A program made the position numbers and the translations under genes. From NCBI GenBank assembly GCA_039881145.1, contig JAYKKI010000091.1, positions 558,001-622,000 of the forward strand: a DNA stretch of 64,000 bases. The letters run 5' to 3'. The stretch comes from Druceiella hillmani. Lineage: Eukaryota > Arthropoda > Insecta > Lepidoptera > Hepialidae. The notes beneath the pieces are model-generated. The model had not been told where the DNA came from. It did no database searches and saw only the letters and a list, made by a program, of their open reading frames with translations. Positions 1-15,765 of the stretch are shown one piece after another. Each line of letters begins with the position of its first letter. Positions within the stretch are counted from its first letter, which is position 1.

Positions 1-2150
1 GTTCATGATAATTTATACTTAGTGGTTTTGCGAATAGTAGTTTCCGAATTTATCTAATTAATACACTCATTTTCTTTGCATCGCTGAGGGATTAATGGCA
101 GGGAAGTGAGAGTGCAAATGGGCCATTTTAGGTAATTCGAATAAACGATTAAAGTTTGTCAAATAATTGTTTCATGTTAAATTACGTAAGAAAGAATAAA
201 ACTTTTAAAATTACTCTCAAAAATTAGTTAGAATACTTCTTGTATTAAAATTGGTATGAAAACTTTCCGTCAATAATAAAATATTAATATTTAATCCATA
301 CACTTTTCAAGTTTGACATTGAAATTTGTAATGCATAAACCTACAAATTTACACCAATAAATTCAATGAAATGCACATATTCATAAGCAATAGGCGAATA
401 TGCTTTAGAACGCCTCTTTATTGAATGTGACTGAAAGTAATTTTATATTGCTCCATTTATTATCAAAGAAAGATGCAGTCAGGTTCGTTAATTTTTAAAA
501 AGATACAACTCCTTAAATACAGATGGATAAGTAAGTACAAAGACGATAAATAAGTAGAAGAGCGAAAGAATAAAAAACGAATCCTGGTTTTTGCAACCCT
601 AAATAGAAAAAATGCTAATTTGAAGTCTTAAATACGGAAATATCTAAATTACATACAATGACTTCAAAACATAACGATACGAGAAGAAAGAAAAATTTAT
701 TTGTTTAAGTATATGTTTATAATTATATAAGACGCTTATAAGAGACTATAAGATGATAAATGCAAATCAACACAATCATTGGTCACAGAAAAATCTAAGT
801 AAAAAGAAAAATATTCAGAGAGACATAAAGTTCTAAATATCCACTGTATAAGAAAATTTAAAATTTTTAAGACTCTATAAATATAAGAAATAGAAGTAAT
901 AATAAATGTAAATTTTTATGTAAAACTTTACTGATCCATGGTGCGGGTAGTTAAAAGGAATTATTTAAAATTTAGTTTCCAATGTATATGCTAGACAGAC
1001 ATATTGTAGACAGAGTTTAGCTCTGTCTAATCTATACGAGATTTCGAGTTCGCTTATACTTAACTCATTTCAAGAGAACATGAGGTGAATTTACTGTCCT
1101 TTATCAATTATATGTGGAGACAACTAGCAGCTGTGCGCTCGGAATTTAATTTCATTTTCGGCCCCAAGTAACATCAAATTGTAAACAGTGATTTATGAAA
1201 ACTAATAATTAAGAAAATTCTAAATCCTACTTTATCTCGCTTTTTTCGCGAAAAATGGTATCGAAATAAAAGAGAATATTGTATAAGGTACAAAGTATTT
1301 TTCTTTTACTTTTACCACTTTCTTTATTTTGGATAAAGTGTAAACCTCTTTCTTTTTAATTTTATTTAATGTTTTATATTATTTAATTTATTTTATATAT
1401 TATTCTACAGTTTAAGGCTTCGTGTATCTTAATAATAATCGTAGTAGAAACGGAAAGCATTGCCATGACCGATTGAGCAAAAGAAAGTTATTCGGATTGT
1501 CATTGTGATCTATTAGGAAACGTGGGAGTCTTAAGATTCGCAGTTATACAGTAAGCAACTTTCGTTTAATTCAAATTCTTTTAAAATGGAGTATTTGACA
1601 CGATATGCAGTTCATGAAATATTTAAAAGTCCTGGCCAGCATTACACCAAAAGGCTATTTGTTTAATCTAGACATCATGTAGAAAAATTCAATCTTCAAA
1701 AATAAGAATGTTTTGTTGTAGAAGGACAGAAGATAGTGATACAAAATAAGTATATATAAATTAGAAATAAGTATTTCTAGTATATATATGCTAATTCATA
1801 ATTTTCCTTACTTATATAAGACCTCTTTAAATCAGTTAATTTTAACCTATTAGTGTACGTTTGCGCTATCTTTTCACTGAGATGGAATTATACATTTGAT
1901 GAAAATTCTACTGGCATCACAATAAAATTGAAAGATTTCGCTATATCGATAGAATTGCATAGATATTTATTTATAACTAGAAAGAATATACAAAATTATT
2001 ATACAAAACGTATAATTTCACTGTCATTATGGCTGTAGGATTTAGTAACGTTGCCAGTGTAATAGTGGGTGGATCTTACTGATTGATGCCATAGTCAAAA
2101 TAATAGTGAGCGTGGCATTGTGTTTTTTTGCAAATAATCATGAAAATGCA
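1..2150. other. AT-rich intergenic DNA, nothing recognised
   Basis: No open frame with protein-like composition, no RNA gene and no strong inverted repeat were seen on either strand. A 61-codon open stretch at 1853-2038 is rich in Ile, Tyr, Asn and Lys, as expected from random AT-rich sequence. Confidence 0.6.
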
Positions 2151-2158
2151 AATTCAAG

Positions 2159-2203
2159 CCATGCTAGACAACGCTACGCATTTTTCCATGCTAGACAACG
2201 TTT
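2159..2203. repeat. Short tandem duplication
   Basis: The 15-base word ccatgctagacaacg occurs twice, about 29 bases apart, separated by a short variable stretch. It looks like a local slippage or microduplication event. Confidence 0.7.
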
Positions 2204-5200
2204 TTATTATAGAAAAAAAGTAAGTTTGCTATGTGTGGTCTTAAAGCACATATATTTTTGTATTTGATCCAAAGACACAGAAAGAAATTATTAGTATTTA
2301 TGGAATGGAGTTAAGAACGTATCGTTCAGCAATCGTAGTTTTGTAACTGAAATATGTAAAAATAAAATAAAATTTAATTCAAATTTATGTGCTCTCAGTT
2401 AGACTGATTTTTTCTAACATTTTTCGAGTAAATAGACCTTATAAACAGTACAGCGTAGTTACATAAATAATAGAACTACGGCGACGAACCGATTAAAACG
2501 ATTTTGAATATAATTTATAATAGTTTTCACACTTAAAATGAAGAGTTTATGACCTACACATCATCCGACTACAAAATTCTATCCATTCTAAAATAATGTT
2601 AGCCATAACTCCCTCAAATCTACATATACAGAGGGTCATAAAATTGCTGTAGTAAAGAAGTTTCTCTGTGTTCCTATAAACTATATAAAATAACTACAAT
2701 TAATGCAATTTTCCCACAACTCATGTCACTGTCGAGGTATGCTACTTCAACCGTAATGCGGAGGTTAAACATCGTACAGTACATAGTACATCGGGTACCA
2801 TGCAGAACTGTCAAAGCGTTACGACCAGGTGCGGCAATCCCCTTAATTAAGTTTGAATATTCAACAATACTAGTATTAATTCTCAGAAAATATATCGAGT
2901 ATAATCGTGTTTCTTTTATACGGGTTCTGTTTATCTTTATAAAAACTAGAAAAAATAAGTATGATTAAGAAATAAAGGAAATTAAAAAACAAATGACTTA
3001 ACATAAATAAAGGCTCGAATAAAAAGATGTAGGTCGGTCGGTAGATCGTTTTTCTTCTTATAAATAAGAAAAACAATCTCAAGGAATTAAATATTCTGAT
3101 AAAAATATTAGATAATACCCATACAGAATTGTGAAAAATCTCAGGATAAATTAATGTTAGAGATCACTTAAAGTGTGAAAGAGCCTGTGATATTATAAAA
3201 TAAATTTCAATTTGAAGAAACTTTAGATACCAAAGATAATAGCTTTATATTGAAAAGTTGACAACCGAAAGAACTTCAAACTCACGAATATGTTTAACTG
3301 AATTACTTTTGTACAGTTTATTTTCTTCCCTTAAGCATTTATTGTCGCTTGTTTATTTTTTTATCTTAATAAATAAAAATTCCCAATTTTTTTATAAAAA
3401 TTATCACAAAAATATAATTTTATTTTTTTTAAATCAATTTCTGTTTTATTACCTGTAACTCAAAACCATGTGCATGAAATAGATGGTATACATTTCCCGG
3501 ATGGTGTACGTTTCCCGGATTTTTCTATACTAAGTATTCTTCAGACATATTAAATCTTAGTTAATGAAAATACTTTAACAAAAATACGAAGCAACGTCGA
3601 TCTGAAGTACTTGAAACTGAGAAATATACTGTTTTGGTTCCAAATTTTACGTTATTTTAATCTAAGATTTACTCAAAATAGACAATGTTGAACACACGAG
3701 AGACCTTAAAAATAACCAAAATGGCTTCCCAGTAGATGTAGATACGGTTAAAAGGCTATTTTAGTGGTTAGGTAGTGAATACATACAAGAAAAAAATTAA
3801 AACAATTAATTAAAGATAAACATTGCTGAATTAATGCTCACGTAAAGCAGGCTAAGGTCGAAAGGCTAAGGTCGTAGAATTAATGATTTTTAAATTAAAA
3901 ATCATTATTTTCAATTCTATATATATATATACTTAAGTGTGTATTTAAAATATACTCATATAAATGTTCTGAAGGAAATTTAAATGAAATATATTTTATT
4001 AATGTATGTGCACGAAAAAATACGTGTATTTACTTATCGCCATATCGTTTCTACATTAGACTTGTACAACGCTAAGACGATAAATTATAAACATGATACC
4101 TAAGAAAGTCTCGTGGTCTTTATGAAAATAATTAGTGTTCACTCGTACATTATAAATATTCTATCTATATATCGCAGTTATCCGTACTTGCTCGGTTAAT
4201 GGTGATTGAGAATATTCTTTATTTTGCCCTTAATTATTACATCATGCCTAATAGCAATATCGTAAAGGAATCAGGCAGCTCTATACCCACCTTGAATAAG
4301 ATTATGTGACTTCAAGATCACATTGTCTTGTTCAAGCTTTAAAAGAAGTTGCAGACAGCGTTAACCATTATTTGGATTTATTCTGTGATTCCATTTCATG
4401 ATGGCTAAAAAGCATTTTAAAATAAACATTTATTAAACAAATATGTTTTGTAATCAATCCGTTGTCTTTTATAATTATCGAATATTATAATTTATTTTTG
4501 CTTTCTAACAGAAAAATTATTTTTCTCGTCACTCTTAAGTTTCTGTGAGAATAGTTTATGCGTTTGCGAGTAACATAACAATAAATGTAAGTAACATACA
4601 TAATGTCATTTACTTTAATACGATGAAACAGCTTAAAAAACGTAGGTTAAAAGTAAAGTATACACCTTAGGTGGTTTCTGCGGTTAAATTAATATAATTA
4701 GATATCAACTATCTACTGACATTAAAGCTATATTTTACTACAGACAAAAAACGATAAAGATACCTGAATTCAGAAAGGACATATACACTAAATTAAAATA
4801 CTCCATATACTTTATAACATTCTCTGTAATATTGAAGAGAACTTTCTATTCCCAACAGTTGATATCCCATTGAGTCTCGGTTTGTATGATAGTTATGAAG
4901 TCGCTTGGTAATTCACGACTTAAATAGTCGTAATCTAGGAAGATTTATATTTATTCAGATTAGTGTGTATTCCTTTCTCATTTGATATTGTTATTACTTT
5001 TGTATCCTATTAGTTGTTGCTCTTATGTTAAATCTATAAATTCTTTGGTTAAATCTATAATTTGGACATTGAGTTTTCAAGAAATAATTTAATAAATATA
5101 TATTTATGGAGTTAATAAGTTTTAAAATTTGCTAATTTCTATGATTAACTGCCTTATCCAACATTGTTTTGTCTACAAATAAGCGTCGAAAAAAATAAAA

Positions 5201-7757
5201 TCATATATATTAATACGCTAAGGTTAAGATGTTACTCTCCCTTTTTAGAAAAAACCTCACAACTAATCCACATAAATTATATATCAGTTTACAGATAATT
5301 GCTTGCTCTACCGGCATCCACAACTAAAAAAATTATTATTGCTATTGTTTTTGCAAATTAATTAATTATTAAAATTATATACACAAAACAGCAATGCTGC
5401 CATCTAACGGCTCAACGTCAATATGATTGACGGTCGGTAAAATTTTTGTTTAATTTCAAATCCACTCACGTATAAATAAAGTGGCGCTTTAACTCAATGC
5501 TTTTGATACTTGCGCCTCTATATGTCAATTTTAGTAAAATATTTGTTTGATCTGTCATCTGAGCTTCATAATGGAATAAAAACGTAATAAGCAGTGTGCA
5601 AAATTGCGACTTCAAATCTAATATCAACCTTTAATTTTTCTCTTTTCTTTCCTACGCGCGTGAACAGGTTGGAAACTATTATTAAATATTACTTTAATCG
5701 TTGCTCTATTATTCTGTTAGGCTTTTTGTTTGACACTTTTTCCTCAGAAAGAAAAGTATATTTCTTTAAAAAATGTGCAACACTCGTAAATTTACTTAAA
5801 ATATTATGCCCCCTATTAAATATTGTAAAATGTCAAATTCAGAAATTTTTCACTACCAAAAGTGTTCCCCAAAACCCATTAAAATTCTGTAATTGAAAAC
5901 CTGTTCGATTTATTTACATTTCCTGCGTGCTTATTTCAATACAATACTTACGAGTACGATCAGTAAATGGAACGGTGATCGAGCGATATGAGGCGTATTT
6001 GAGTCGCTATTGTCGTCTGATAAGTCAGTGTGATCTGAAGCAGATCAATTGCGAATTTTGTTTCACCATTACAGCGAAACAGAATTTTCCTACAAACGAA
6101 AAAAAATGCGTACAGGTGTAAGAAATGCGCCCGAACGACTTTTGTGTTTTTCTTTACCTTTATTCTCCCTTCGTTTACCCGTATTTTTATATGACTATTA
6201 TAAATATTCAAACAATTATTATAAATCTAAATTAAATTTATTCATTTATATGGCCATCAAAACTTAAAAATGTATAATATCTTTGCACTAGTAGTGGTAT
6301 ATCACAATAATATATGAAAATTAAACTCGGTTAGATCCATTTACGCACCCCAAATCGTCCCCCGAATATTTATGTCATTAACGATTCTAATAAATCTGAA
6401 TGTAACCTTTTTTAATCCGGCAAAATGTTCATTATTTCAATTTGTTTCTGACAAAAGGGCATTCATCACATGTTCATTTTGATGTAAAAATGAACCCTCC
6501 CAAAGCCAGATGTTTTAAGAGCGGTGGCTGAATTTACAAATCGTTATTCATCCATTGTTTGGCCACTGTTTCATAAGTACATAATGTTTATTGAGGTTTT
6601 TCACAACACATGGCTTTTATGGTAGCAAATAATAAAATTTATTTGAATTGAATATCGAATTGCTTAAATATAATTCAAATGAGCTGTATGGTAAATATAA
6701 ATTAGAAATTATATAATAAATATAAATTTAACATAAATACAGTAACACATCATGTATCATCTAATATGCTTCATTCAACTGTAACATAATAAATTTGACT
6801 GCCAAAAATAGATCGCCCTTAAAATAATATCGTACAGGATTTAAAAAATGATTTGGTCAATTTCAAATCCCTATCTCATTTCATTTAAAAGTTACAAGCC
6901 TCAAATATCTGAACGATCGGACGACTTTGACATAATCTATTGTAGTTATTTACAATATTTCTTTAGATTTTTATTTGAATTTACGTCCACCGAAACAAAA
7001 CGGTGCATAAGTCCAATCAAAACAGAATCCAAAGTAATATTTTTCTCTAGTTGACAACGAAATTGAACACTACTAGTGTATTGTATTTTTCTTTTGTTCA
7101 AAACGTCGCAAAGTTTGACACTAAAAGTATCAAATTTACGATCTTACCAAACCAGTTTCAAGTACATATATCCATTGCATCGACCGTCATTTTAGCGGTA
7201 CGTCCTAAAGTTTGTATTCATTCATTTTTGCACTTCATTTCATTTTCATGAGTTGCAAAACGGGTTTAGTTGGCGACTAATTATCTAGTATTTATTTGCT
7301 TAATAATTCTCTTAAAATATTATAAAATTAATAAAAATACATCTACATATTAAGTCTGTAATCGAAAAATTAAAATCAACAAAAAGAATTTATTAATAAA
7401 TCTGTTCACCAGTTATATCCTCTAATGTTTTATATAGTGGCTCAAATTGTTATCTTGCGGAAGATTATTTACGTATGCTGTCTTAAGCCACTAGTATTTG
7501 TTTAGAGTTTATTAGCAAACACAGCAGTTGTTTGATATTTTACGTTCTAGTTCAACCCTTCTATTACCTCACAATATACCCTCTTGAATGTTATATGTTT
7601 TATTTGAAAATATGGCCTTAATATGAGACATGGGTGCAGAATTTTTTAAATTTCCTCCATTGTTCTAGACCATGCCGTCAACGCCGATGTCAATCCTATT
7701 AGTGTAATATCAGGAAGCAATAATATTAATCTTTATGAAGTCACTGATTTTTTCATA
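2204..7757. other. AT-rich intergenic DNA with only microduplications
   Basis: Nothing with convincing coding potential. Open stretches up to about 100 codons (for example 5594-5896 on plus) have low-complexity composition, no recognisable motif and no support from a second copy. Small tandem duplications occur near 3485-3520 (two copies of a 'tacatttcccggat'-like word) and 3848-3872 (aggctaaggtcg twice). Confidence 0.55.
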
Positions 7758-7758
7758 T

Positions 7759-7837
7759 AGGTTCTGCGGAATACTATTTCAATTTCTTTATTATATTACA
7801 TAGGATAAAGAAATAGAAATATTATTCCGCAGAACCT
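7759..7837. ncRNA. Candidate hairpin: pre-miRNA-like or minimal foldback
   Basis: Arms at 7759-7790 and 7806-7837 (32 nt each) are complementary at 30 of 32 positions, leaving a 15-nt loop. The two mismatches sit inside the stem. The core is aggttctgcggaata on the left and tattccgcagaacct on the right. Stem length, loop size and internal mismatches fit an animal pre-miRNA, but a minimal foldback transposon or a template-switch duplication gives the same picture. Pairing stops abruptly at both outer ends. No known miRNA seed was recognised, and either strand could be the transcript. Confidence 0.4.
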
Positions 7838-8246
7838 ACCGATACCCAACACCATATATAAAAGTAAAAAAATGTATCCGAGTACTTAATGTTGTTCCCT
7901 ACAATATTATAATTAATTTAAACTGTTAGCTACATCCAAACATGCGAATTAATATAATCTGATATTACGGAAAATTGGAAGTCTCTACGTCTAACGAGGT
8001 CTGAGAAAATCATCTAGGATAGACAAACATACGAGTGAATGGTATTATAAGGATCCATTTGAAGTACAGGTAATAGTACTAAAATTATCTAGCACATCTA
8101 AACTTATAAATGAGAAATATTGGCTCTTCTTCGTTTATATAAACAATTCAGGTATCGAACAATTTCAAATTTATAAAAATATATACATGCACAACCATAC
8201 CAAAATGTTTATTGCCCATACCTTTGCAATTTTTATTTTTCAAAAA
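7838..8246. other. AT-rich intergenic DNA
   Basis: No feature recognised between the hairpin and the FP-domain pseudogene. Confidence 0.5.
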
Positions 8247-8998
8247 AAATTCTTATTTAGCGTGAGATGTTCATTCACGTAGATCCTTTGCATGGGCGTC
8301 GAGAGCTGATGGACTGTGTACTGAAGAAGCGACGCACGAGCGCCGCTATGATTTCGTCACGCAGACGCCGCGTAGTTAACCGCACCACGATGTTGCGCGG
8401 ACGGCCCGATTTGCTGGTGGCAACGTGTTGTACACTCTGGTGGTATTGGCACATTAATAGCTGTTATGAAATTCGCCACTTTATTCAGAACATTTTCATT
8501 ACTAACCTCAGGAACATTCTATATTTCAATTTTGCACTGTCGGTTAGTTTGCTCAATTTCTTCAAAATTTAATTTCAATGTAGACGGTCCCCTTTTTGGC
8601 ACGTTGTTCAAAGCTTTTAGGATTTCTACAGATTTATTATCGTCTGATATGATCGCTTTTATACGGTCTTGCTCGGCAGTGTGGAAATCTAATGACTTCT
8701 GAAAATCATCGTTAATTGTGCTCGGCTCGACTGTGATTGAGTAATGAATGAGTGACAGCAAATTTTCAATTTTTGCGTCTATGTACCTCATATAGCGCTC
8801 AAAGTCTATGGGAAAATTTTCTGAACTACTCGACTTAAATTTAATTAAATATTTTCTATAGCTATTATACTTTGTTCTTAATGATTTATTATTTTTTTAT
8901 GGACTTGCCAGTGATTGTTGCGTCGGCACGAGTAAGTAGCTTTTTCGTCAATTTAGTGGATGGCAATTTGCTGACAATGATGGGTCGTGCGCAGTATT
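8247..8998 (-). pseudogene. Decayed FP-domain protein, retroelement ORF1-like
   Basis: Read on the minus strand. The 5' part (about 8800-8998) is broken but has lysine-rich coding-like stretches. A clean segment at 8519-8791, open further upstream, is acidic and helix-prone as in a coiled coil, and ends with a TAG stop. The same frame resumes with NVPEVSNENVLNKV, typical of the start of the FP module. After a frameshift the hallmark RNIVVRLTTRRLRDEII follows, then after another shift QRIYVNEHLT. This order matches insect proteins carrying the domain named after baculovirus FP25. In insect genomes such proteins are mostly multicopy, and I believe many are ORF1 products of non-LTR elements. No reverse transcriptase lies alongside. 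Base composition is clearly more GC-rich than the surroundings. With at least one stop and two frameshifts it cannot make the full protein. Confidence 0.72.
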
Positions 8999-12102
<3,104 letters not shown>

Positions 12103-12359
12103 GACTCGTTTTTAATAATTTAACTTTGATGTATTATAAAGAAAAATTTGACCATTTTTGAAATAGTAGTCTATGGGTTTATTAAAAATTATCAGAATGA
12201 AGAATGAAAGACACAGTTTTCTTAATATTTTATATTTTTCCAATTTTTAATAATAAGAAAAATAATGTTAATACATACACAAAATGTAAATCCTTACATT
12301 TTCCGAGAGAAAATATTTACTTATTTTATTTATCTACTTTAATGTATCTAATTTATACA

Positions 12360-12525
12360 TATGGCGGACTTATTGCAACGTGAGCAATCTCTTACAGCCA
12401 ACCATAACACCCGTCCAGCCCCGCTCGACGAACGGCCGGGAATCGAACCCGGGCTCCGCGGTGCGCCGCGTCGTCATAGGCCGTATGCCTTGTGAACAAC
12501 CCAACCACGGCGACGACATGGGCTT
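12360..12525 (-). mobile_element. tRNA-derived SINE
   Basis: A sharply bounded GC-rich island in AT-rich DNA. On the minus strand it carries a near-canonical polymerase III box B, GGTTCGATTCC (plus positions 12439-12449), inside a T-arm-like GGGTTCGATTCCC. An A-box-like GCCGTGGTTGGGTTG lies about 60 nt upstream (around 12498-12513). The block between them is too long and too irregular for a tRNA: no anticodon arm or acceptor pairing is visible, so this is a tRNA-derived SINE head and not a tRNA gene. A non-tRNA body follows, then an AT-rich tail toward 12300. Target-site duplications could not be defined with confidence. Confidence 0.75.
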
Positions 12526-13805
12526 TTGATCATTTTTATACCTTCTTAAATTAATTTTTATTGCCCCTATGCAAGCTTTATAGATATTAAATGAATACTA
12601 TAGCCTTAATGTAATCTTAGTACGACTTCAGAAGGGCTTCTCTAGATATCGCTGGACGTAAGTTATTAACTTACGCCATGAAAACTAAGTTACATATGAT
12701 GTCATTACTAGAACGAAACATGTGATTTAAAATACATTTTCAATCCTCATTTGGTTTCGCTGGTGACGTTTCACTGAAATAAATTCACCTTCAGTTTTCT
12801 GAGTAATTTAAAAATGTCCTATAATCTTCTCTGTGTTGTTATTTCACCGGGCGATACATCATAAATACGATAGGTGGTCAAAAAACTATACTCAACTAAA
12901 CGTATGAGATATTTGTCATGATTAAATACTTAAATACCCAAACAAACATATGCAAAACGCTCTAAGTGTAACCATAGTGATAATGAAGAAGAATTACACA
13001 TTCACACAAAAGCTTCTTTACTTCAATCACCAATTAAATTTTAATTACCAAACGGAAAAAGAAAACAATTACCAGAAGGATATAACATCAATACAAATTT
13101 AAATACGATAACAAGTATACGCAAATGTAATTTTATTTGGGTTATATAATATTAGATTTTGCCTGTGTGAAAATTGTGATGTGAAAATTGTTAGTGATAA
13201 AATGACCATCACAGGTTAGAACACGCCTCATAAATATTAATGTAATTCCATAAACTCAATGTATCAGACATAAATCTTCCAGAATTAACAACCTATACGG
13301 TCATAAATACTGCATCAAAAAATTTCCAGCAGAACTCAAGTTATAAGTGAACGGACGAAAAGACCAACAGAGAGATGTTGCATTTTACATAAATAATATT
13401 ATGATTAAAGCGATGAGATCTCTCGACAACTTTGAATAATTTGATTTTCAAGCTCCGCCCCTTCCTCTTTCTGATAACGCCATGCCAGGTGCTCGGCATA
13501 TTAACAAACTAAATTAACGCGTCAATAACTCGCTAGCCACATGGATGATAATTTGTGCCTATTGTGATATTTTGTTCGTTGAAATGTTAATATGGTTTTT
13601 AAATGTTACTAGAAGGCGCCATCTTTGACGAAAAACGCCCATTTTTTTAAAATTTATTATAAACTTTAGGAATATGTAGTATAACTATTTTAATATGAAG
13701 AAATAGATCAAATCTGCATTTACAATTCATGCAGACTACTTTTTTTGTTTTTATGTAACTGATATATTTAATTTTATGGTGTCTATTATTCGGTTATTTT
13801 CAGTT
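12526..13805. other. AT-rich intergenic DNA
   Basis: Contains a 19-bp near-palindrome near 12658-12676 (cgtaagtta, one base, taacttacg). Otherwise no recognised feature. Confidence 0.5.
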
Positions 13806-13895
<90 letters not shown>

Positions 13896-13902
13896 TATAT
13901 AT
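13806..13902. repeat. (TA)n microsatellite
   Basis: About 95 bp of TA dinucleotides with C and G interruptions. It is the third long (TA)n array within 3.2 kb. Confidence 0.95.
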
Positions 13903-14133
13903 TATGGATGTAAGTATTTATGAATATGTATAAATACAGAGATATGATTATTCAAACAATTAAGTCTATGAATCTATGGTATAGTAGATTTAATTGATGT
14001 CCCGTCAAATTAGGTATTCAGCGGATTCCAGCGTCTGAATGTAAAATGGACAAAATTATAAATTCTTTACTTCCTTTTTATGTATTTTATCTAAATGTTG
14101 TAATTTTATGTAAATGTTTAATTTGAATTGTCA

Positions 14134-14875
14134 TATTAGTTACGATGAGATTTCCCGGGTCGGAAAGTAGCCTATACCATTTTTCGGCCTGCCAACTATC
14201 TACTCGTATGTGCAAAATATCAATACGATCTGTTGCTCCATTGCGAAGTGAGAAGAAGACAAATTAACAAACTTCGGAATTTGTAACACTTATGAAGTTG
14301 TTATATTATTTAGGATGAGGTTTCTCGAGTTAAACAGTACCTATATGATTTCCTGGTCCACTAACTATCCGTGTGCATAAAATAACGTAGATTTGCTACT
14401 CCATTGCGACGTGAAAGAGGGACAAACAAAAACATTCTCGAATTTTTAATATTTGTTGGGATTGTTTTATTAGTTAAGATAAAATTTTCCAGTTAGTCAT
14501 TTGCAAAGATATAGTTGATAGATCATTTCCTGATCCATCAACTATATCTTTGTAAAAATTCAGGTTGATCCGTTTTTCCGTTATGGCATGAAAAAAGAAC
14601 AAACCCATTTTTGAATTTTTAGTATTTGTTGGGATTGGTAAATTAGTTACGACGAGGTCTTCAGAGTTGAAAATTAGCCTTTACAATTTCCTGGAATGCC
14701 AACTGTCTTTGTGCAGAAAATCACGTCGATATCTTGCTCTATTGAAACGTGAAAGAACAACAAACAACACTTTGGAATTTGTAATATCTTATGGGATTTT
14801 TATATTAGTTAGATTAAAATTTACCGGATTGAAAAGAAGCCTATATTATTTCCTGGTCCGCCAAATATTTGTAAT
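14134..14875. repeat. Diverged tandem array, ~165-bp unit, 4.4 copies
   Basis: Units begin with 'tattagttacgatgag'-like words near 14134, 14303, 14468, 14640 and 14803, giving steps of about 169, 165, 172 and 163 bp. The last unit is truncated. Each full unit keeps an ordered set of words: 'atttcctgg.c..c.aactat', 'gtgca.aaaat.acg', 'gctc.attgcga.gtga' and 'gggac.aacaaa'. The unit resembles, from memory, tandem 3' ends of insect RTE-type non-LTR elements, but no adjacent reverse transcriptase is present. Unit 3 carries a foldback absent from the other units. The 70-codon open frame at 14667-14879 is a by-product of the array. Confidence 0.85.
14500..14556. repeat. Foldback hairpin inside tandem unit 3, 5-nt loop
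   Basis: Arms 14500-14525 and 14531-14556 are complementary at 24 of 26 positions around the loop tttcc. The right arm occupies the position of the normal unit sequence ('atttcctg.tcca..aactat'). The left arm replaces what other units carry there ('agcctat'), so the left arm is the derived inverted copy. Confidence 0.8.
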
Positions 14876-15470
14876 TTAATTGTATTTTATTTATTGTGAT
14901 ATTATCTAGTATAAGAAATTCAAAATGGAACTTTAAAGAATTGCGCCGGCCTATTATTTAAAAAAAGGAAATATTTCATTAAGTTATAAAAAAGATCATT
15001 TAGATGTAAATAAATCAACATAAGTCATTTTTGTGAAGGAATCATAATGTATTTTTTATATATTTTTATAAAGAATGATTTGGAACATTATTGAATTAAA
15101 TAGGGCACATAACTTTTAATACATAATATCATTTTCATTATATTCAATTTCATTTTATATATTCGCTGCCATATATATGTGTTGCGCACTATTCACTCTT
15201 TCAGCTGTAAGCACTAATTTTTCTCATAATTTGTTTGCCCTCGTGAATAATATTTCTGAATTTACACAATTTTCTACAAATTATTAGTACTTAAAAGCAT
15301 ATTAAGGTCGCGCTTAACAAACAGAACTTGTGCCTTATTTATGCTGCCGAAGTTTTCAGCGTCGTAACTTCTTGTGAATATTAGCTAGCTTGACTGCATC
15401 GCTTTAGTAGACAAGTTAAAACGTATACTCTTTGCAGACATTGTTGAACTTTTGATTAAGTTGAGAGCAA
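14876..15470. other. Intergenic DNA
   Basis: AT-rich, with somewhat higher GC from about 15300. Nothing firm recognised. Confidence 0.45.
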
Positions 15471-15533
15471 ATGGCGCGTTTCTTTGCGATTCTTTGTTTC
15501 GCGGGGTGCATTTATTATTACGCGGATAATTAA
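15471..15533 (+). CDS. Very short ORF with signal-peptide-like start
   Basis: A 20-codon frame, MARFFAILCFAGCIYYYADN then stop, lies in a locally GC-richer patch (about 15300-15530). The hydrophobic run after MAR looks like the start of a secreted protein, so this could be a first coding exon. A possible GT donor sits in 'gcggggtgca' but is a weak match to consensus. No downstream exon was found, and chance is the more likely explanation. Confidence 0.12.
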   Translation: MARFFAILCFAGCIYYYADN

Positions 15534-15639
15534 CAAAAATTAGTCACCGATACAATATTAAAATATAAAAATAAAACCGTTTCACATATTATGATTCCTT
15601 TTATGGGATTGTGCACCTCAAGAGAAAAAAGAATTACTT

Positions 15640-15765
15640 TTAAGATCACTCATGTGTCCTACCGTCTCTCCGTCCGTCACAGGCGTTTTGCTCAGAAACC
15701 TTTTGGCGTAAAAACTTGAAATTTGGCATGGTGATATATTTAGTAACCGCTTAACCATTATGATT
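15640..15765 (+). mobile_element. Probable transposon-derived fragment
   Basis: Contains, in order, 'ctctccgtccgtcacagg', 'tttgctcagaaacc', 'acttgaaatttggcat' and 'agtaaccgcttaacca'. This order of words recurs in dispersed insect (notably lepidopteran) repeats as I remember them. Orientation and family are uncertain, and no termini are defined. Confidence 0.45.

Noticed and set aside
12439..12449. tRNA gene on the minus strand
   Set aside because: The T-arm-like box B is convincing, but acceptor, D and anticodon arms do not fold at tRNA distances. A tRNA-derived SINE fits better.
14134..14875. CRISPR-like array
   Set aside because: Units are about 165 bp, diverged throughout and without a repeat-spacer alternation. 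The genome is eukaryotic.
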